Shown here piece by piece: positions 53,262-64,000 of a stretch of 64,000 nt of DNA (within the stretch, counting starts at the first letter, position 1; the number at the start of each line of letters is the position of its first letter). Source of the DNA: Blastobasis lacticolella. Its lineage: Eukaryota; Arthropoda; Insecta; Lepidoptera; Blastobasidae. The translations under genes and the position numbers were made by a program. The notes under the pieces were generated by a model that did not search any database, was not told the DNA's origin, and was given only the letters and a program-made list of their open reading frames with translations. The stretch is taken from NCBI GenBank assembly GCA_905147135.1, contig LR990064.1, positions 12,604,001 to 12,668,000 on the forward strand. The letters are read 5' to 3'.

Positions 53262-53330
53262 TATTAGTTATGTAACACCTATAACACAAGCTTTGCATAC
53301 TGTATTGCTAGATGGGGCTGTGTGAATAAA
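53262..53330 (+). mobile_element. SINE-B 3' fragment
   Basis: Contains 'aacacaagctttgcat' and 'ctagatggggctgtgtgaat' only. Confidence 0.65.
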
Positions 53331-53559
53331 AACGCATGCAACGTGAATGATGTCTTACACCTGTCTTTAAACATCTTTATAAAATACTTTGTTTTTAAAA
53401 TGCGACCTCTGTTTTTAAACTCCATTCAATCCCGTGCACATCCCTAAATCACTTCCGCAGAGACACACTGAATCATTATTAACATCTGCCAGTGATCAAT
53501 GATCTACGGATTTGTGGATCTGAATATCATAGTGATCGCTTAATATTGCAGTTTATTGA

Positions 53560-54126
53560 TACTTTGAAATGTCAACGGATACGCGGCTCGGTCAATGAAT
53601 AAAAACAAATTGGAACTACCCGCAAGTACGATGGCAATGTACCACTCTAGTCCGTATGTCTGCGCAATAAAAATATACAACCACCTTCCGAACGATATTA
53701 GGGCAGAGCGGGATGTAAACAAATTCCAAAGCAAACTGAAGCAATTCTTATTTTAAAGGGTTATTATACTGTAAAGGAATTCTTTGACGATAAAATTTGA
53801 ATAAAGTAGCTACGCGTTAATATTAGGTTTGATTACTACATTTATTTAACATTTATGGGATAATTTATGATTATAATGTTCCATATAGGTATAGGATGAC
53901 ATGAATATTGAATGTATGAATTGAACTTTCCTGATTATAGATTGACTCTTATAATTGTATTAATATTTTGAAATTAAGCCTAATTACATAGAACTGTTTC
54001 CATTATTAATCTAAACAATACATTTTGCCATACCCACATACATGGGTTTCATGATGTAAGTACATTAAAACTATAAGATCTTTTGTAACCTCATGAATGC
54101 AATAAATACATTGATTGATTGATTGA
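53560..54126 (+). mobile_element. LINE 3' end with ORF2 C-terminus and (ATTG)n tail
   Basis: In the frame starting near 53598, SSPYVCAIKIYNHLPNDIRA and KFQSKLKQFLF close with TAA at 53752-53754, matching LINE C-termini of the IYN.LP type. A long AT-rich 3' UTR ends 'aatgcaataaatac' followed by repeated TTGA/ATTG units to 54126. 5'-truncated. Confidence 0.8.
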
Positions 54127-54227
54127 TATCTTTGATTGAGAGCTTATAAATAAGTAAGTTTACTTCATTAATTTGGCTAAGTTATTACTTACAAATTTAG
54201 TAATATATTTAGTGACTAGTATGTAGG

Positions 54228-54570
54228 TTTGGGTGGCCGAGTGGTTAAGGTAACCGATAGGTACCGGGTTCGAATCCCGCTGCGGGCATGTACCATGACT
54301 TTTTTCTGAGTTATGTACATTAGTTGAATGCTAACCGATGCTCTTACGGCGAGGGAAAACATTGTGATGAAACCTGCATATTCCGGCGACTTGATGTGTA
54401 AACATGATCCAATATGGTCAGGTTCCCCTGGTAGCAGGGTCACGGAGGTCAGATGGCAGTCGCTCCACTGTAACTATCTGATCTGCCGAATCCTGGACCA
54501 TGGTCAACGTGGACCCGGGCCATCGTGCGCGACAGCACAACTGGGGCATTTACGCCTAGGTGATGATATT
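54228..54570 (+). mobile_element. SINE-D, best full-length copy
   Basis: Head 'ggtggccgagtggttaagg' is an excellent tRNA-Leu/Ser-type A-box region, with B box GGTTCGAATCCC 24 nt on. The body follows with 'ctgagttatgtacattagtt', and the 3' end 'gcgcgacagcacaactgggg' runs into GATGAT. Not a functional tRNA: no anticodon arm or variable loop can be folded. Confidence 0.92.
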
Positions 54571-54574
54571 GGTT

Positions 54575-55395
54575 TTGATGGTATTTATAAGTAAACATTT
54601 TAATTAGAAAAATAAATTAGATGAGTGCCAAAATTTTTTTAATCGTAAAATTGGGTCGCAAATATTTATAATGGCATCGACTAATAAAAAAGCAAATTGT
54701 ATGAAAAAACGCGCCACATAATACGTCATATTTAATCGAATTTTATCCTCCCACAGAATCAGCGACGTAGGGCCGAGGAAAACACACATTTATGAGTTAC
54801 GACGTTTTGCCACCACGCCGGGGCAAGAGCCAAATCGCCCTTGGGGACTCTCGTTAGTAATTCTCATATTTATTTTCCCCATCCGTTAGAAGAGAAATTA
54901 ATTCAAAGATTATGGCAAATATTTGATCTAATTCCTATACATAAAAACGAGAGAAATATTAGGAAGATTGGAAGAAAATTACGATGTCATAGGTAGAATA
55001 TCTTTACTTGATTTTTCTTCGAAATATTTTCTCTTAAATTTTATTAATGAGATTGGATAGATGGAATGTCGTCAAAGAATTCCGTCTTGTTATTTTTGGA
55101 GTATCCAGACTTTTATAGGACAAGTGGGCAACTTATTAGAAGTTAAGACATCGCTATACATTTACATTTATTTAACAGCCTCTAGTAGTCGACTGTTGGA
55201 CTGGAGACTCTTCCGCGTTAATGAGGAAAAAAACACAAATCAAATCTTTGAATTTTTCTATCTTTGAGGTGCAGTCACGAGATTTGTGTAGTGACTTTTC
55301 CATTAGCTTAGGATTGAACCTCATTGAAGGTTTTCTATAGACATCTCGCTTGGTAAGTGAGGAAAAAAAAGAAAAGAGTTGCAAACTGTACGGTT
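54575..55395. other. Nothing recognised
   Basis: Non-coding; no exon or repeat identified. Confidence 0.5.
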
Positions 55396-55399
55396 TTAA

Positions 55400-55575
55400 A
55401 GGAACTTTCTCCCATGCACACTAAGGTTGTGGAATGAGATCCTTCAAGAAAGTGTCGGAAGGGTTTCTACGTACGTAGTAACACGGTAGAGATACCCCTG
55501 ATATTGCAAACGTCCATAAGCAGCAATAACTTCTTACCATCAGGCAGGCGTAAGCTTGACAGCCAACTTAGAGAA
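55400..55575 (+). mobile_element. LINE C-terminal fragment
   Basis: Contains 'actaaggttgtggaatgag', 'ttcaagaaagtgtcggaagg', 'gatattgcaaacgtccataa' and an A-run; same family as 27079-27350 but strongly decayed. Confidence 0.65.
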
Positions 55576-55579
55576 AAAA

Positions 55580-56205
55580 AAATGCTTTGTATTATTGAAA
55601 TTGGTTATTTGGAAAATATTTGAGTATTTAGAAAATATTGAGTTTTATTAATGTAATCATAACAATTAACTAATATTATTATGTAAAATAGACATTAAAA
55701 ATGTATTTAATATACAAAATAATGCCTGGACTTGTAACGAATGTTATAAATAAATTATGATTATGATGATAAGGCACATACACTCTCCAGAAATCAACGA
55801 AAATCCCGAAACTCCCCACTAGATAATTCACTCGACAAATTTTGATGAAATCTCAACCGGGACCAACCCGCAGTCACAATGGCTCCATAACGACCCCAGC
55901 TTGGCAAGGAGCCAGGGGCAGTGAGGACCAGCGACCAAGCTTGCGTATTATGGAGCAGTTATACGAGTATAATACAGCTACCTCATTTCGGAATCATATT
56001 TGCTAGTAAATTGAGGAGCGAGACGTTGCATGCGAACTTGTTCGAGCTATAAATTGGACAGGGATTTAAGCTTAAATTCGTAATTATTGAAGTGAGAAGG
56101 AGTTCTTCAAGAAACTGGTGGAAAGATTCCTAGATTGCAAACGTCTAGGCCACGGTAACTGTTACTATTAGAGGAGATCAGTGGGCAGTTTGTTTAATTT
56201 TCGAG
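55580..56205. other. Mostly unrecognised
   Basis: About 56090-56190 ('agttcttcaagaaactgg', 'attgcaaacgtctaggcc') is another decayed scrap of the same LINE tail. The rest is unassigned. Confidence 0.45.
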
Positions 56206-56207
56206 TG

Positions 56208-56635
56208 TTGGTGGCCGTGGTTAAGGTATCCAACTCGTTAGTAAGAGGTACCGCTATGTTCCAATGACTATTTTCTGAGTTATGTACAAGTTAGTTGAAT
56301 ACTAACCGATGCTCTTACGGTGAGGGTAACATCGCGATGGAACCTGCTCATTCAGACGACTAAATGTGGTCAGGTTCGAATCCCGCTGCGGCCATGTGCC
56401 ATGAATCTTTTCTGAGTTATGTAAATTAATTGAATGCAAACCGATGCTCTTACGGCGAGGGAAAACATTGTGATGAAACCAGCGTATTCCGGTGACTTAA
56501 TGATCCAATTTGGTCAGAATCCCCTGGTAGCAGGGCCACGGAGGTCAGATGGCAGTCACTATACTGTAACTATCTGATTCGCCAAATCCTGGATCATGGT
56601 CAACGCGCGAAGCGTTCACGCCAAGATGTTCGTAC
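56208..56635 (+). mobile_element. Two SINE-D copies in tandem
   Basis: 56208-56372 has the head and first body half; 56373-56635 starts again at the B box ('gttcgaatcccgctgcggcc') and runs to the 3' end. 'ccgatgctcttacgg' therefore occurs twice. It could be a tandem insertion or unequal recombination between copies. Confidence 0.75.
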
Positions 56636-57000
56636 ATAAATTCGATGCATTGTCCTCACTACATTAAACTTGTACAGCCTTACTATGTCCGAAACTCAAT
56701 AGCAATTCTACTTCTGTGGTTGGACAGAAGCAATATATGATAGTTTGTATAATAAATTGCGAAACACATCCGGTTGGCAGGAATTACGGCATCACAGAGC
56801 TCCCGCATTGTTTGAAAGTGACCGCCACAATGTAATTCCTCGGGGAAATGTTAAAACAATAGTTTTAACTCGCACAACAGCCATTTATGAATAGGGAATT
56901 GTATGAATTAATTAAAATGAGGTGATATTTATGAGTTTTGTAATGTATTTTGTCCGTATTGGAATCGCTGAACCAATTAAACCACATTTATATTTTTTAC

Positions 57001-57095
57001 TATTGCGCTCGGCGCTGCTTCGTTCCCGTGGCGTCCTACCCCTACCCTACACCTACTTTACAAAACCTACCCTTTTTTTCTAGCGTATAAACCTT
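57001..57095 (-). mobile_element. Helitron-like fragment
   Basis: 'tgcttcgttcccgtggcg', 'cacctactttacaaaaccta' and 'gcgtataaacctttctcg' match the family; it is cut off by the SINE-A at 57098. Confidence 0.55.
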
Positions 57096-57097
57096 TC

Positions 57098-57345
57098 TCG
57101 TGGTGTGTGGTGCCACCACTCCAAAGAATACCACCACCCCATCTCTTCCCGTGGGTGTCGTAAGAGGCGACTAAGGGACACATCCGGAAGATGGGCAGCA
57201 GCATTTTTCTGTTTAGCTTAACATCAACTGCACTGCGATCGCCAACCCGCCTGCCAAGCGTGGAGATAACAATAACCTCCCCTTTCGTGGGAGAGGTCCT
57301 AAGTACTGCAGAGGACTGTTATGCGCTGTGATGATTATGATGACG
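57098..57345 (+). mobile_element. SINE-A, diverged copy
   Basis: Head variant 'gtgtggtgccaccactcc', 'gggtgtcgtaagaggcgact', then the regular 3' half. Possibly a subfamily. Confidence 0.75.
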
Positions 57346-57654
57346 ACTGCCCTAAATGGCCCTGTGAACAGGGGAACCAGACTAGATTGGATCATGGTTC
57401 CACATTCAGTCGCTTAAATAGAATAGTATTTACGTATGATGTTTATTAAAGTAGAATATTAAAACGCCTTGAGTATTTACAAGGTCATTAAATGTATAAG
57501 CACCCTCGTGTGCGATAATGCGATCTGTTTTTGCGATATCTATTCAGAGTTAATCTTGTATTAGGATGCACGCAATCTTACACTTCGCTGCTATACGCAG
57601 CAGTGTGGTAAGAACTCGGAACGCAACAACGCAAGAACGCATGCAAAATAATAT

Positions 57655-57905
57655 CTTGGCGTTAATGTCTCGGTTGTTTTCGCACGATGGCCTGGGGTTC
57701 ACCTTGACCATGATCCGGGATTTGGTCGATCAGATAATTACAGGGGAGCGACTGCCATCTGGCCTCCGTTCAGATTGGATCATGGTTTCACATTCAGTAC
57801 ATAACTCAGAAAAGGGTCATTTATACATGGTTGTAGCAGGATTTAAAACCCGGTACCTCACGCTTACGAGTCGGGTAACTTAATCACTCGGCCACCGACG
57901 CTCCT
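57655..57905 (-). mobile_element. SINE-D copy
   Basis: Minus-strand copy: 'ggcgttaatgtctcggttgt', 'aactcagaaaagggtcattt', head complement to 57905. A further 3' scrap lies at 57350-57420. Confidence 0.8.
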
Positions 57906-57984
57906 AAAGAAAGCATGCGATATTATCGCCCGTGACATCGGGTTTAGATGTAGAGATTGTTATAAAATCAATTGAGGTCGCTCA

Positions 57985-58070
57985 ATCTGTCTGGCGGACC
58001 CTGGGTCCTCGCGTGCCGCCCGGGGCGTAACCGGGACATAACGCCAAGATGATTATGACGATGAATCTGT
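57985..58070 (+). mobile_element. RTE-like LINE 3' terminus
   Basis: 'ggcggaccctgggtcctcgc' and 'aaccgggacataacgcca' then GATGATTATGACGATGA: the same 3' end as 39263-39323. Confidence 0.75.
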
Positions 58071-58549
58071 CAAAGGCTAAATGCGACGAAAGCTACTGTC
58101 ACTCTAAATAAATAACTAAATACAAGCTTGTAAACCCCCTTGTAATCGAAAACTTGTTCCATTTTCTGAACTCCCATACTTAAGCCGACTTAAACCTAAA
58201 AATTTAAGCAAATTATGAACTTAAAGTTTTATTAACAACAGTTAAGAGTAATGGTGATCCTGTGAGGACACGAGGAAAAGAAGTATAAAAATTAGGTTAA
58301 AAAGAAAGTTTCGCGAGGAAAAGTTAGAATGGAATTGTGATTTATTAGGTTAAAAGCTTTTGGGTCAAAGCCCAAACCGAAATACTTTTAATCAAGTTGG
58401 TTAAGTGTAGTAATTATTTTTATTACATAAACTTCGACCTTAAATGTTTAAACATTATCGGTGTAATTAAAAACGGTTCAGCTAAACCCTAAAGCGCAAA
58501 TTATAATTTATTTTAAATAGGTAATAATATTAGGTACAGACTAAGCGAT

Positions 58550-58665
58550 ACGAGAGCCAACGGCTTACGACGCGAGGATGCCGAAGACCGGGCGAAGTGG
58601 AGAAGAATGAGTAGGAAAGCGGACCCTGGCAGAGGCCGGGATAAGCGCTAGGACAATGATGATTA
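58550..58665 (+). mobile_element. RTE-like LINE C-terminal scrap
   Basis: Encodes REDAEDRAKWRRMSRKADPG, cognate with TTEDAEDRARWARRSRRADP at 39078-39330, ending near GATGAT. Confidence 0.75.
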
Positions 58666-58669
58666 GGTG

Positions 58670-59160
58670 CGGAATAAGGCGGAAATGACTGACGCATTCA
58701 AATTAATATTGTACCTTAGGCGTTTGAGCCCGCAGTTAAAAATGTCAATAAATATGATTTTAGCGGGCTCTAATGCCTGAGGAAAAATAAAAATGTTAAT
58801 TAATCAGGCATTTCGGTTCGCGGATCAAAACTAGACCGTGCCAAAACACCTGAACACTCCTACAGTGTTTAGAATTTGGACCGTCTCCGGCTTGTACGCG
58901 TATTTATAGTGTTGCTCGTTCATTTTATACTGGTTGCTGTTCTGCCTTCTGTACGTTGCAACACTGTGATCTTAAGGGCAGGTTTTAATATGAATAAACT
59001 ACTGCATAAGGGTAATCGGCTGTTTAGCAGCTGAGGAAACGAAAGCTCACGTGGTCCTGGAGTGTGAGGGACTACAGAGCCAAAGCTTTACTAGGAACAG
59101 GTTCCCTTCGAGAGGTCTGTGAACGTCCTACGTATAGACTTCTGGTAGGAGCTAGGCTGG
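58670..59160. other. Nothing recognised
   Basis: Non-coding; 58071-58549 is likewise unassigned. Confidence 0.45.
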
Positions 59161-59164
59161 CTAT

Positions 59165-59495
59165 CAAGGTTTAAGAGAGGTAGGGCATAGCGAGGTATCT
59201 CGTTCGAATTGGAGCCGCCCGACTGGGGAAGTACCTCCACCTTACAGAATATCGCAGCTAAATAATACTCTTTTAAATAGTATTGTATTTCTGCCGGTGA
59301 GTAAGGTTTCCAGTGCTCCATGGGGTGGGGATTTGGGGAACCGTGGCTTTTGCCATTTTGCTGCCAGAGCAGCGTGTTATAGAGGCGGGCAACGCATTAG
59401 CGATACTCTTGGTTTTGCTAATGTCAATAGGCAGTGGTGACCACTTTCCATCAGGTGGCCCGCTTGCCTGTTTGCCTACCGTATGACATTAATAA
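59165..59495 (+). mobile_element. LINE 3' end
   Basis: Same family as 37545-38195 but without the 310-bp segment; ends in poly(A) at about 59495. The two copies are very similar over the first 160 bp, so they are of similar recent age. Confidence 0.8.
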
Positions 59496-60009
59496 AAAAA
59501 ATATCATAGGCGGTTCTCAATCACGCGTAAAGCACCGACTTTGAGTTCAAATGCGGAAAGTGGAAGCCCCTAACCTAAACCTAAACCTAAGGGCAGGTTT
59601 CCCGGAATTAGGGGGTTTCAAACAACCTGAGACACAGAATATTCCGTTTTTAATTCTGGAAAAAAACAGGTATGTAATAGTTGAGGATCTAATCTAGTCA
59701 AATCGCTAAAAGTTACTTCCCTCGTTAGAAAGAAATCCCAAAGTTCCCTTGTAAAGTATTTTCAGTATGATGACTGACACTTAACATTTAATTTTTATAC
59801 TGAACTAAAGCCAATAAATACATATTCGTTGGGAATGTTTATTTAGGAAAGTTTTTTATAACAAGCAAAAATGTATCAAAAGTTGCATTCTTTCGCACTG
59901 ACGCATTGCTTATGATTCCAAAATGTGTGATTCTATGAGTAAAGCGTTCCAGTTTGCTCTGTCAGTGTAAATAAAGAAAAGACAAACGGGCCCTTTATAC
60001 CGCTTTAAC

Positions 60010-60135
60010 CTTTTCTTTTTTACTGCGTTTTTACGGAGTCGGCAATATACAGGTATTACCAACGTCCATAGACTACGGTAACTGCTTATCATCAGGCGCT
60101 TCTTAAGCTTGTTCGTCGCCTTAGGTACAACATAA
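60010..60135 (-). mobile_element. LINE C-terminal fragment
   Basis: Complement of the 'tttttacggggtcggcaa'-type and 'aacgtccata' tail blocks; decayed. Confidence 0.55.
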
Positions 60136-60474
60136 CTTACGTAAAGGAATACATTGTTACAGGCTACTGTACATCGCAATTATGTTTTCTTCAACAAAAC
60201 GTATCAAAACCGGATTTGCTATAAATATCGAATCACCGTATCGACAAACACTTAAAACACCTAAATGTTGACCCCATTCCTTACTAGCCAATTTACTGGA
60301 GCAAACACAAGGAGGCCCATAACACTCCCCTGAGGCACTCTATTGGAGAACAAAATGGCGGAAGAGAAATTCAAATTAAAACTGACTTTTTCGCGTTCCA
60401 ATTAATTCATCCTGCCATTATTGGGCTTCGCGCAATTAAAAGTAAAGAGAAATAAGGACGGCCACACACTGTGC

Positions 60475-60580
60475 AATTAAGGGGAGCGTGCCAAATGTCG
60501 CATCATTGAATTGAGGGCGATTGTCCTCGCTCTTTGTCCGCCTTATGGCTCAATTTGCGGGCGGAAGCGAGAGGGAGGAT
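60475..60580 (+). repeat. Repeat J, copy 1
   Basis: 'gtgccaaatgtcgcatcatt' and the following 'gggcgattg.cctcgctc' recur at 62685-62780. Class unknown. Confidence 0.65.
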
Positions 60581-60779
60581 GAAAAGGAAATTATGAATTT
60601 TAAAACGGTGGCTGTCGCTACGTTGTAAGGGGGTTGTGATCTGCAAGGTGTGAATGTGCATCTTTAATATAGGTTTGTTAAAAAATAATTATAATTATCT
60701 TGGCGTTTATTTATTTATTTTAAACTTCATGCACTAGTTCGTACAATGTCGGACTTAAGCGTCATAGCTTTCTCTACCA

Positions 60780-61065
60780 GTTAATGTCCCGGTTGTGCTC
60801 TCGCTCCTGACGTCCGCCTTGACCATGATTTAGGATTTGGCAAATCCCCTGCTACCAGGGGAACGTGACGAGATTTGATCATGGTTACACATTCACTCGC
60901 CTGAAGAACAGGTTACATCACGATGTTTCCCTCACCGTAAGAGCATCGGTTAGCATTCAACTAATGTACATAACTTAGAAAAAAGTCATTGGTACATGGC
61001 CCGGTATCTGGTACCACTCGCTTACGATTCGGATATCTTACCCACTCGGCCACTGACGCTCATAC
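60780..61065 (-). mobile_element. SINE-D copy
   Basis: 3' end complement 'atgtcccggttgtgctctcg', body 'ccgtaagagcatcggttagc', head complement to 61065 with the A-box part intact. Confidence 0.85.
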
Positions 61066-61069
61066 TCGT

Positions 61070-62200
61070 AGCTATTAGTTGATAGATATTTTTAAAGCGT
61101 GAATTTAGCTTGTTTGATTATAAAATTGTTGTTTTCTAAATGGATTTAAAGGGAAATATAAAATATTATAAAAACGTAAGAAAGCAAGCACCTACTAAAT
61201 CCAATACCTACCAATCCCTTATCAAAGAGATTAGTTCTTGTTTCCTAACAGCTTAACCAAAGCATCAATTAGCATAAATAGCTTCAGTCGTTGGAAAAGA
61301 TTAACTTTCATCGGATTCTGCGCGAAGATTAAACAAATAGTTACAAAAGGTAAAAAAAATAGTTATGTTAGAAGGATTAAACATGTTGTTTTTATATTAT
61401 TACTGTGTGATTGCAGAGGAACTTTATTCTAAATACTCCCGTGTTGTGTAATAATTATGTTGAAGAGTTATCTAGTCTAGAGATTACTCGTATTCTTCAC
61501 GAGTGGTTTGAATAGGATATCCACTTCAAGGTGGACGATACTCGAGTGATACTCATAGCATTGAAAACGTCCACAAACTACTGTGACTGAAGACGAAGAA
61601 GAAAGAAGAAAATACATTTATAACACATAGCACACCACGACACGATAACAGTTACATAATTGAGAAAGGAACATTACTAATTAAAACATTTAAAACAATG
61701 ATTAGCCTCCCATGTCACTGTCGGTGTTGCGGCGGCCAGCATAAATGGTACCTACGTATGCTGGCCGCTATGCTGTAAAGCGCAAGAAGCGACTCACAGC
61801 GCTGGTATTCTGTGGGCCCATTTTTAGGTACGGCACGGGCGTTGTACTACCTAAACATATATGATATAAATAAATACACCATCATCATCATCACTTGACG
61901 CCTCGGTAATCTTAGCGTCTATCCCGGTTTAAGCCAGGACCTGTCACATTATGCCCCATCTCCACGCAGCGTCTTGGTGCAGGCACTGTGTGGAGAACGA
62001 ACACTAAAACACAAGAGACTGAAACGAAGTTACATCCCGAGACTAAGTAACAGATTCTCATGAAGCAACCAGCTATTGCAACAAAGAGAAAGTGGCGAAG
62101 AAAAATAACGCACATTTACAATACATTGCCAGATTAGAATTGGTCAAAGGAATGGTTTAATGTTTTAAACAGATAGTCAAGATGCAGAAATAACACATAA
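61070..62200. other. Nothing recognised
   Basis: Non-coding; a (CAT)n run lies near 61882. Small frames show no domain. Confidence 0.5.
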
Positions 62201-62204
62201 AAAA

Positions 62205-62575
62205 TTATGCGTCTTGCATTCTGTACCCACGCATCATTTTTATTTCCCCGCTTATTTCTCCTAACCAACCCATTTCATGCGAATTCCATGAGAGTCCTTC
62301 CAAAGCGTCGGAAACCTGCCCCGAGTCATGGTGGCTTACATCTTGCACAATCAGCCTCACTATATTGGGTATTAAGACGCCGACACATTTGAACAAAGAA
62401 CACCAAAATTCGGCTATGACTATCGAGGAAACCTCTCGAAGAATCAAGGCATTAGTGCGAAACTCAGTCCACGATATTCGGAGCATTCTCCACCAACACA
62501 TCTCCAGAGCATCTATTTTCTTCCTTTCTACATCTCGTACGGTCCACGTCTCTGCCACAGACAGTTTTAGACAGT
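62205..62575 (-). pseudogene. LINE ORF2 fragment downstream of RT
   Basis: The minus frame starts AETWTVRDVERKKIDALEMC, then WWRMLRISWTEFRTNALILR, the conserved ETWTL...KRI.AFEM..WRR.LRI.WT..RTN segment after the RT domain in RTE-type LINEs. The later part is degenerate. It is open but short, with no RT core. Confidence 0.85.
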
Positions 62576-62684
62576 AACATAAAATGCAATGATTCCTCTT
62601 GTCGAATCGAAAGACCAGCCATGAGATAGCTGCATAACGATCTTATAACTTGCGCTCAGACGTCGTTCGGTCACAGGGGGTGTA

Positions 62685-62780
62685 ATTAGGGTGAACGTGC
62701 CAAATGTCGCATCATTGAACGGCGGCGATTGCGCTCGCTTTGTCTAACTTGTGGTTCAGAGCATGGGAGGGAGCGGGAAG
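62685..62780 (+). repeat. Repeat J, copy 2
   Basis: Matches 60475-60580, 2.2 kb away in the same orientation, in 'gtgccaaatgtcgcatcatt'. Confidence 0.65.
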
Positions 62781-63062
62781 GATATATTTATGACATTGTA
62801 TCTTATATCTTGACCTGATATCTTTATGGCCTTTTATGTCGGTCATTCACCTTCATGCCGCAAGAAAAGTGACATTACAACTTGGCGGTGTTTTTTATTT
62901 AATAACTGTATCAGCCAGGCATTTGACCGTGGTATGGCGTAAAGTGGGCGGGATAAAGAGTAGAATGGGCGGGAGTATCTCCATGTTTGTCATGTCATTT
63001 GACAAACCGTAATCTGGTGAGGGGCAGGTAGTAGGTGGGAGATTTAATAAGTTTTGATAGTA

Positions 63063-63313
63063 GAGCTCGTCTAGTCTAAGATGACGTGCCCCACTACTTA
63101 GTTAGTTGATTTCGATGTGTGAGTGCAAATATTGATCACGACACTTCATCTGTGTGGGAGCCAATGAACGACGCGTGTTCCTACGTTTGAATGCCACCGG
63201 CAACTGAATGACCAATTACAACGGCATTTGTATATGTATTGCGTCCATATTTTAAACTTGCTTGTGTGCGGTAATGCGATAGTGGGGCGCGTCATTTGAG
63301 ATTAGACGAGCTC
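63063..63313 (+). mobile_element. MITE-1 copy 2 (251 bp)
   Basis: Same ends (GAGCTCGTCTAGTCTAA), same length and same orientation as 19266-19516, with TA at 63061-63062 and 63314-63315. Differences are concentrated in one short central stretch near 63160-63200. Confidence 0.9.
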
Positions 63314-63467
63314 TACTTGTCTATAACGTTTATCTCAAGATAACATCATCAATCTATGGAGTCAATACTCTCGTGTAGCACGTGAGGCCTATTTCTTCTT
63401 GTTAACTTCGTTCGGTCGTCGGCATTCGTGGTGGTCAGTATCTCTTTTCTCGTGACTGTCGGAGGTA

Positions 63468-63673
63468 AAATCTGTCCAGACTGACTTGTCTTATTTGGTT
63501 ATGGAAATTATGTATATAATAGGATAATTTTCACGAGTATTCGTTGAAATACACATTCTATGTGTTTCTTATATAATATCTATACATAATGTACGTAGCA
63601 TGGTTGACACGGCAAGTTGTGATTTCGGATGTTGTTTGTTCACCAAATAAGACAATTCAGTCTGGACAGATCA
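63468..63673 (-). mobile_element. MITE-2 copy 2 (206 bp)
   Basis: Ends ATCTGTCCAGACTGACTTG and its inverse; TA at 63466-63467 and 63674-63675. Opposite orientation to 5280-5493, judged from the 'tgttcaccaaataagac' side. Confidence 0.8.
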
Positions 63674-63779
63674 TAGTTTGGCTAGACATTTGTTTCCTAC
63701 GGTTTCCCTACTATAAGAATTCGATAAGATCTCAAGATATCAACATCATTTCAGCCGTAAGACGTTTCAGGTAGAGGCT

Positions 63780-63960
63780 TCTCCCCAGAAATCTCTGCAA
63801 CGACCGGTATTATGCCTTCCGCATCCAGCTGGTACCTGCGATCTTTACCAGGTCGCCTTCCGGTACGTGATCGCCACTCGAAAGCTTTATTGGCCTATCG
63901 CCCATCTTTCGCAGAACAGATGTTCTGCAAGCGCACCTCTTTGTCAATAGTTTTTTTCCT
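63780..63960 (-). mobile_element. RTE-like LINE C-terminal scrap
   Basis: Shares 'tccgcatccagctggtacct' and 'gcgatcttta.caggtcg' with 43391-43642 in the same orientation; frames are broken. Confidence 0.7.
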
Positions 63961-64000
63961 TTTGTCAGCTGTGTTGTTTTGTCACCACTTCATCGGTTGT

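Noticed and set aside
54228..54300. Possible tRNA genes at SINE heads (also 41147, 41808, 45195)
   Set aside because: Good A and B boxes but no foldable anticodon arm or acceptor pairing; they continue into SINE bodies.
57566..57883. 105-codon plus-strand frame
   Set aside because: It runs antisense through a SINE-D copy.
1..64000. Bacterial operons, phage, plasmid or defence systems
   Set aside because: No compact gene arrays, ribosome-binding sites or long adjacent frames; introns, SINEs, LINEs and LTRs show nuclear eukaryotic DNA.

Overview
This window looks like repeat-rich non-coding DNA from an insect nuclear genome, most probably a moth or butterfly. The base composition is AT-rich, there is no compact coding layout, and almost every recognisable segment is a transposable element: two tRNA-headed SINE families, a third SINE with a (GAT)n tail, truncated LINE 3' ends, Helitron-like elements ending in CTAG, several miniature inverted-repeat elements, and one complete LTR retrotransposon. 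The lepidopteran assignment is inference from repeat style; no marker gene settles it.

Host coding sequence is sparse. On the minus strand, 27515-27673 is a 159-nt, phase 1-1 exon with good splice sites that encodes the first half of an immunoglobulin domain. The window may therefore lie largely within introns of a large immunoglobulin-superfamily cell-surface gene read right to left. On the plus strand, 16725-17865 carries a set of strong splice signals joining open segments in one frame, a candidate small spliced gene of unknown function.

Layout. 1-7.4 kb: Helitron-like ends, SINEs, LINE fragments and a 214-bp TA-flanked MITE. 7.8-12.9 kb: LINE 3' ends, a hAT-like element containing a perfect 80-bp palindrome, and a triple nest of insertions. 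13-20 kb: SINEs, the candidate spliced gene and a 251-bp MITE. 20-30 kb: LINE tails, a local duplication, the Ig exon and a hAT MITE with an 8-bp target duplication. 31.35-35.94 kb: an intact Ty3/gypsy-type retrotransposon, minus strand, with a 1386-residue Gag-Pol, two identical 178-bp LTRs and a 5-bp target duplication. 36-64 kb: dense SINE/LINE debris, including nested SINEs at 45 kb and second copies of both TA-flanked MITEs at 63 kb.

How the parts relate. The autonomous partners seen here are the LTR element (self-contained) and LINEs present only as 3' remnants. One LINE family shares its 3' end with SINE-D and its (GAT)n tail style with SINE-A, which suggests that these SINEs are or were mobilised by that LINE. 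The MITEs have no transposase source in the window. Family names (SINE-A, SINE-B, SINE-D, MITE-1, MITE-2, MITE-G, repeats J, K and M) are local labels, not database names. All alignments were made by eye.
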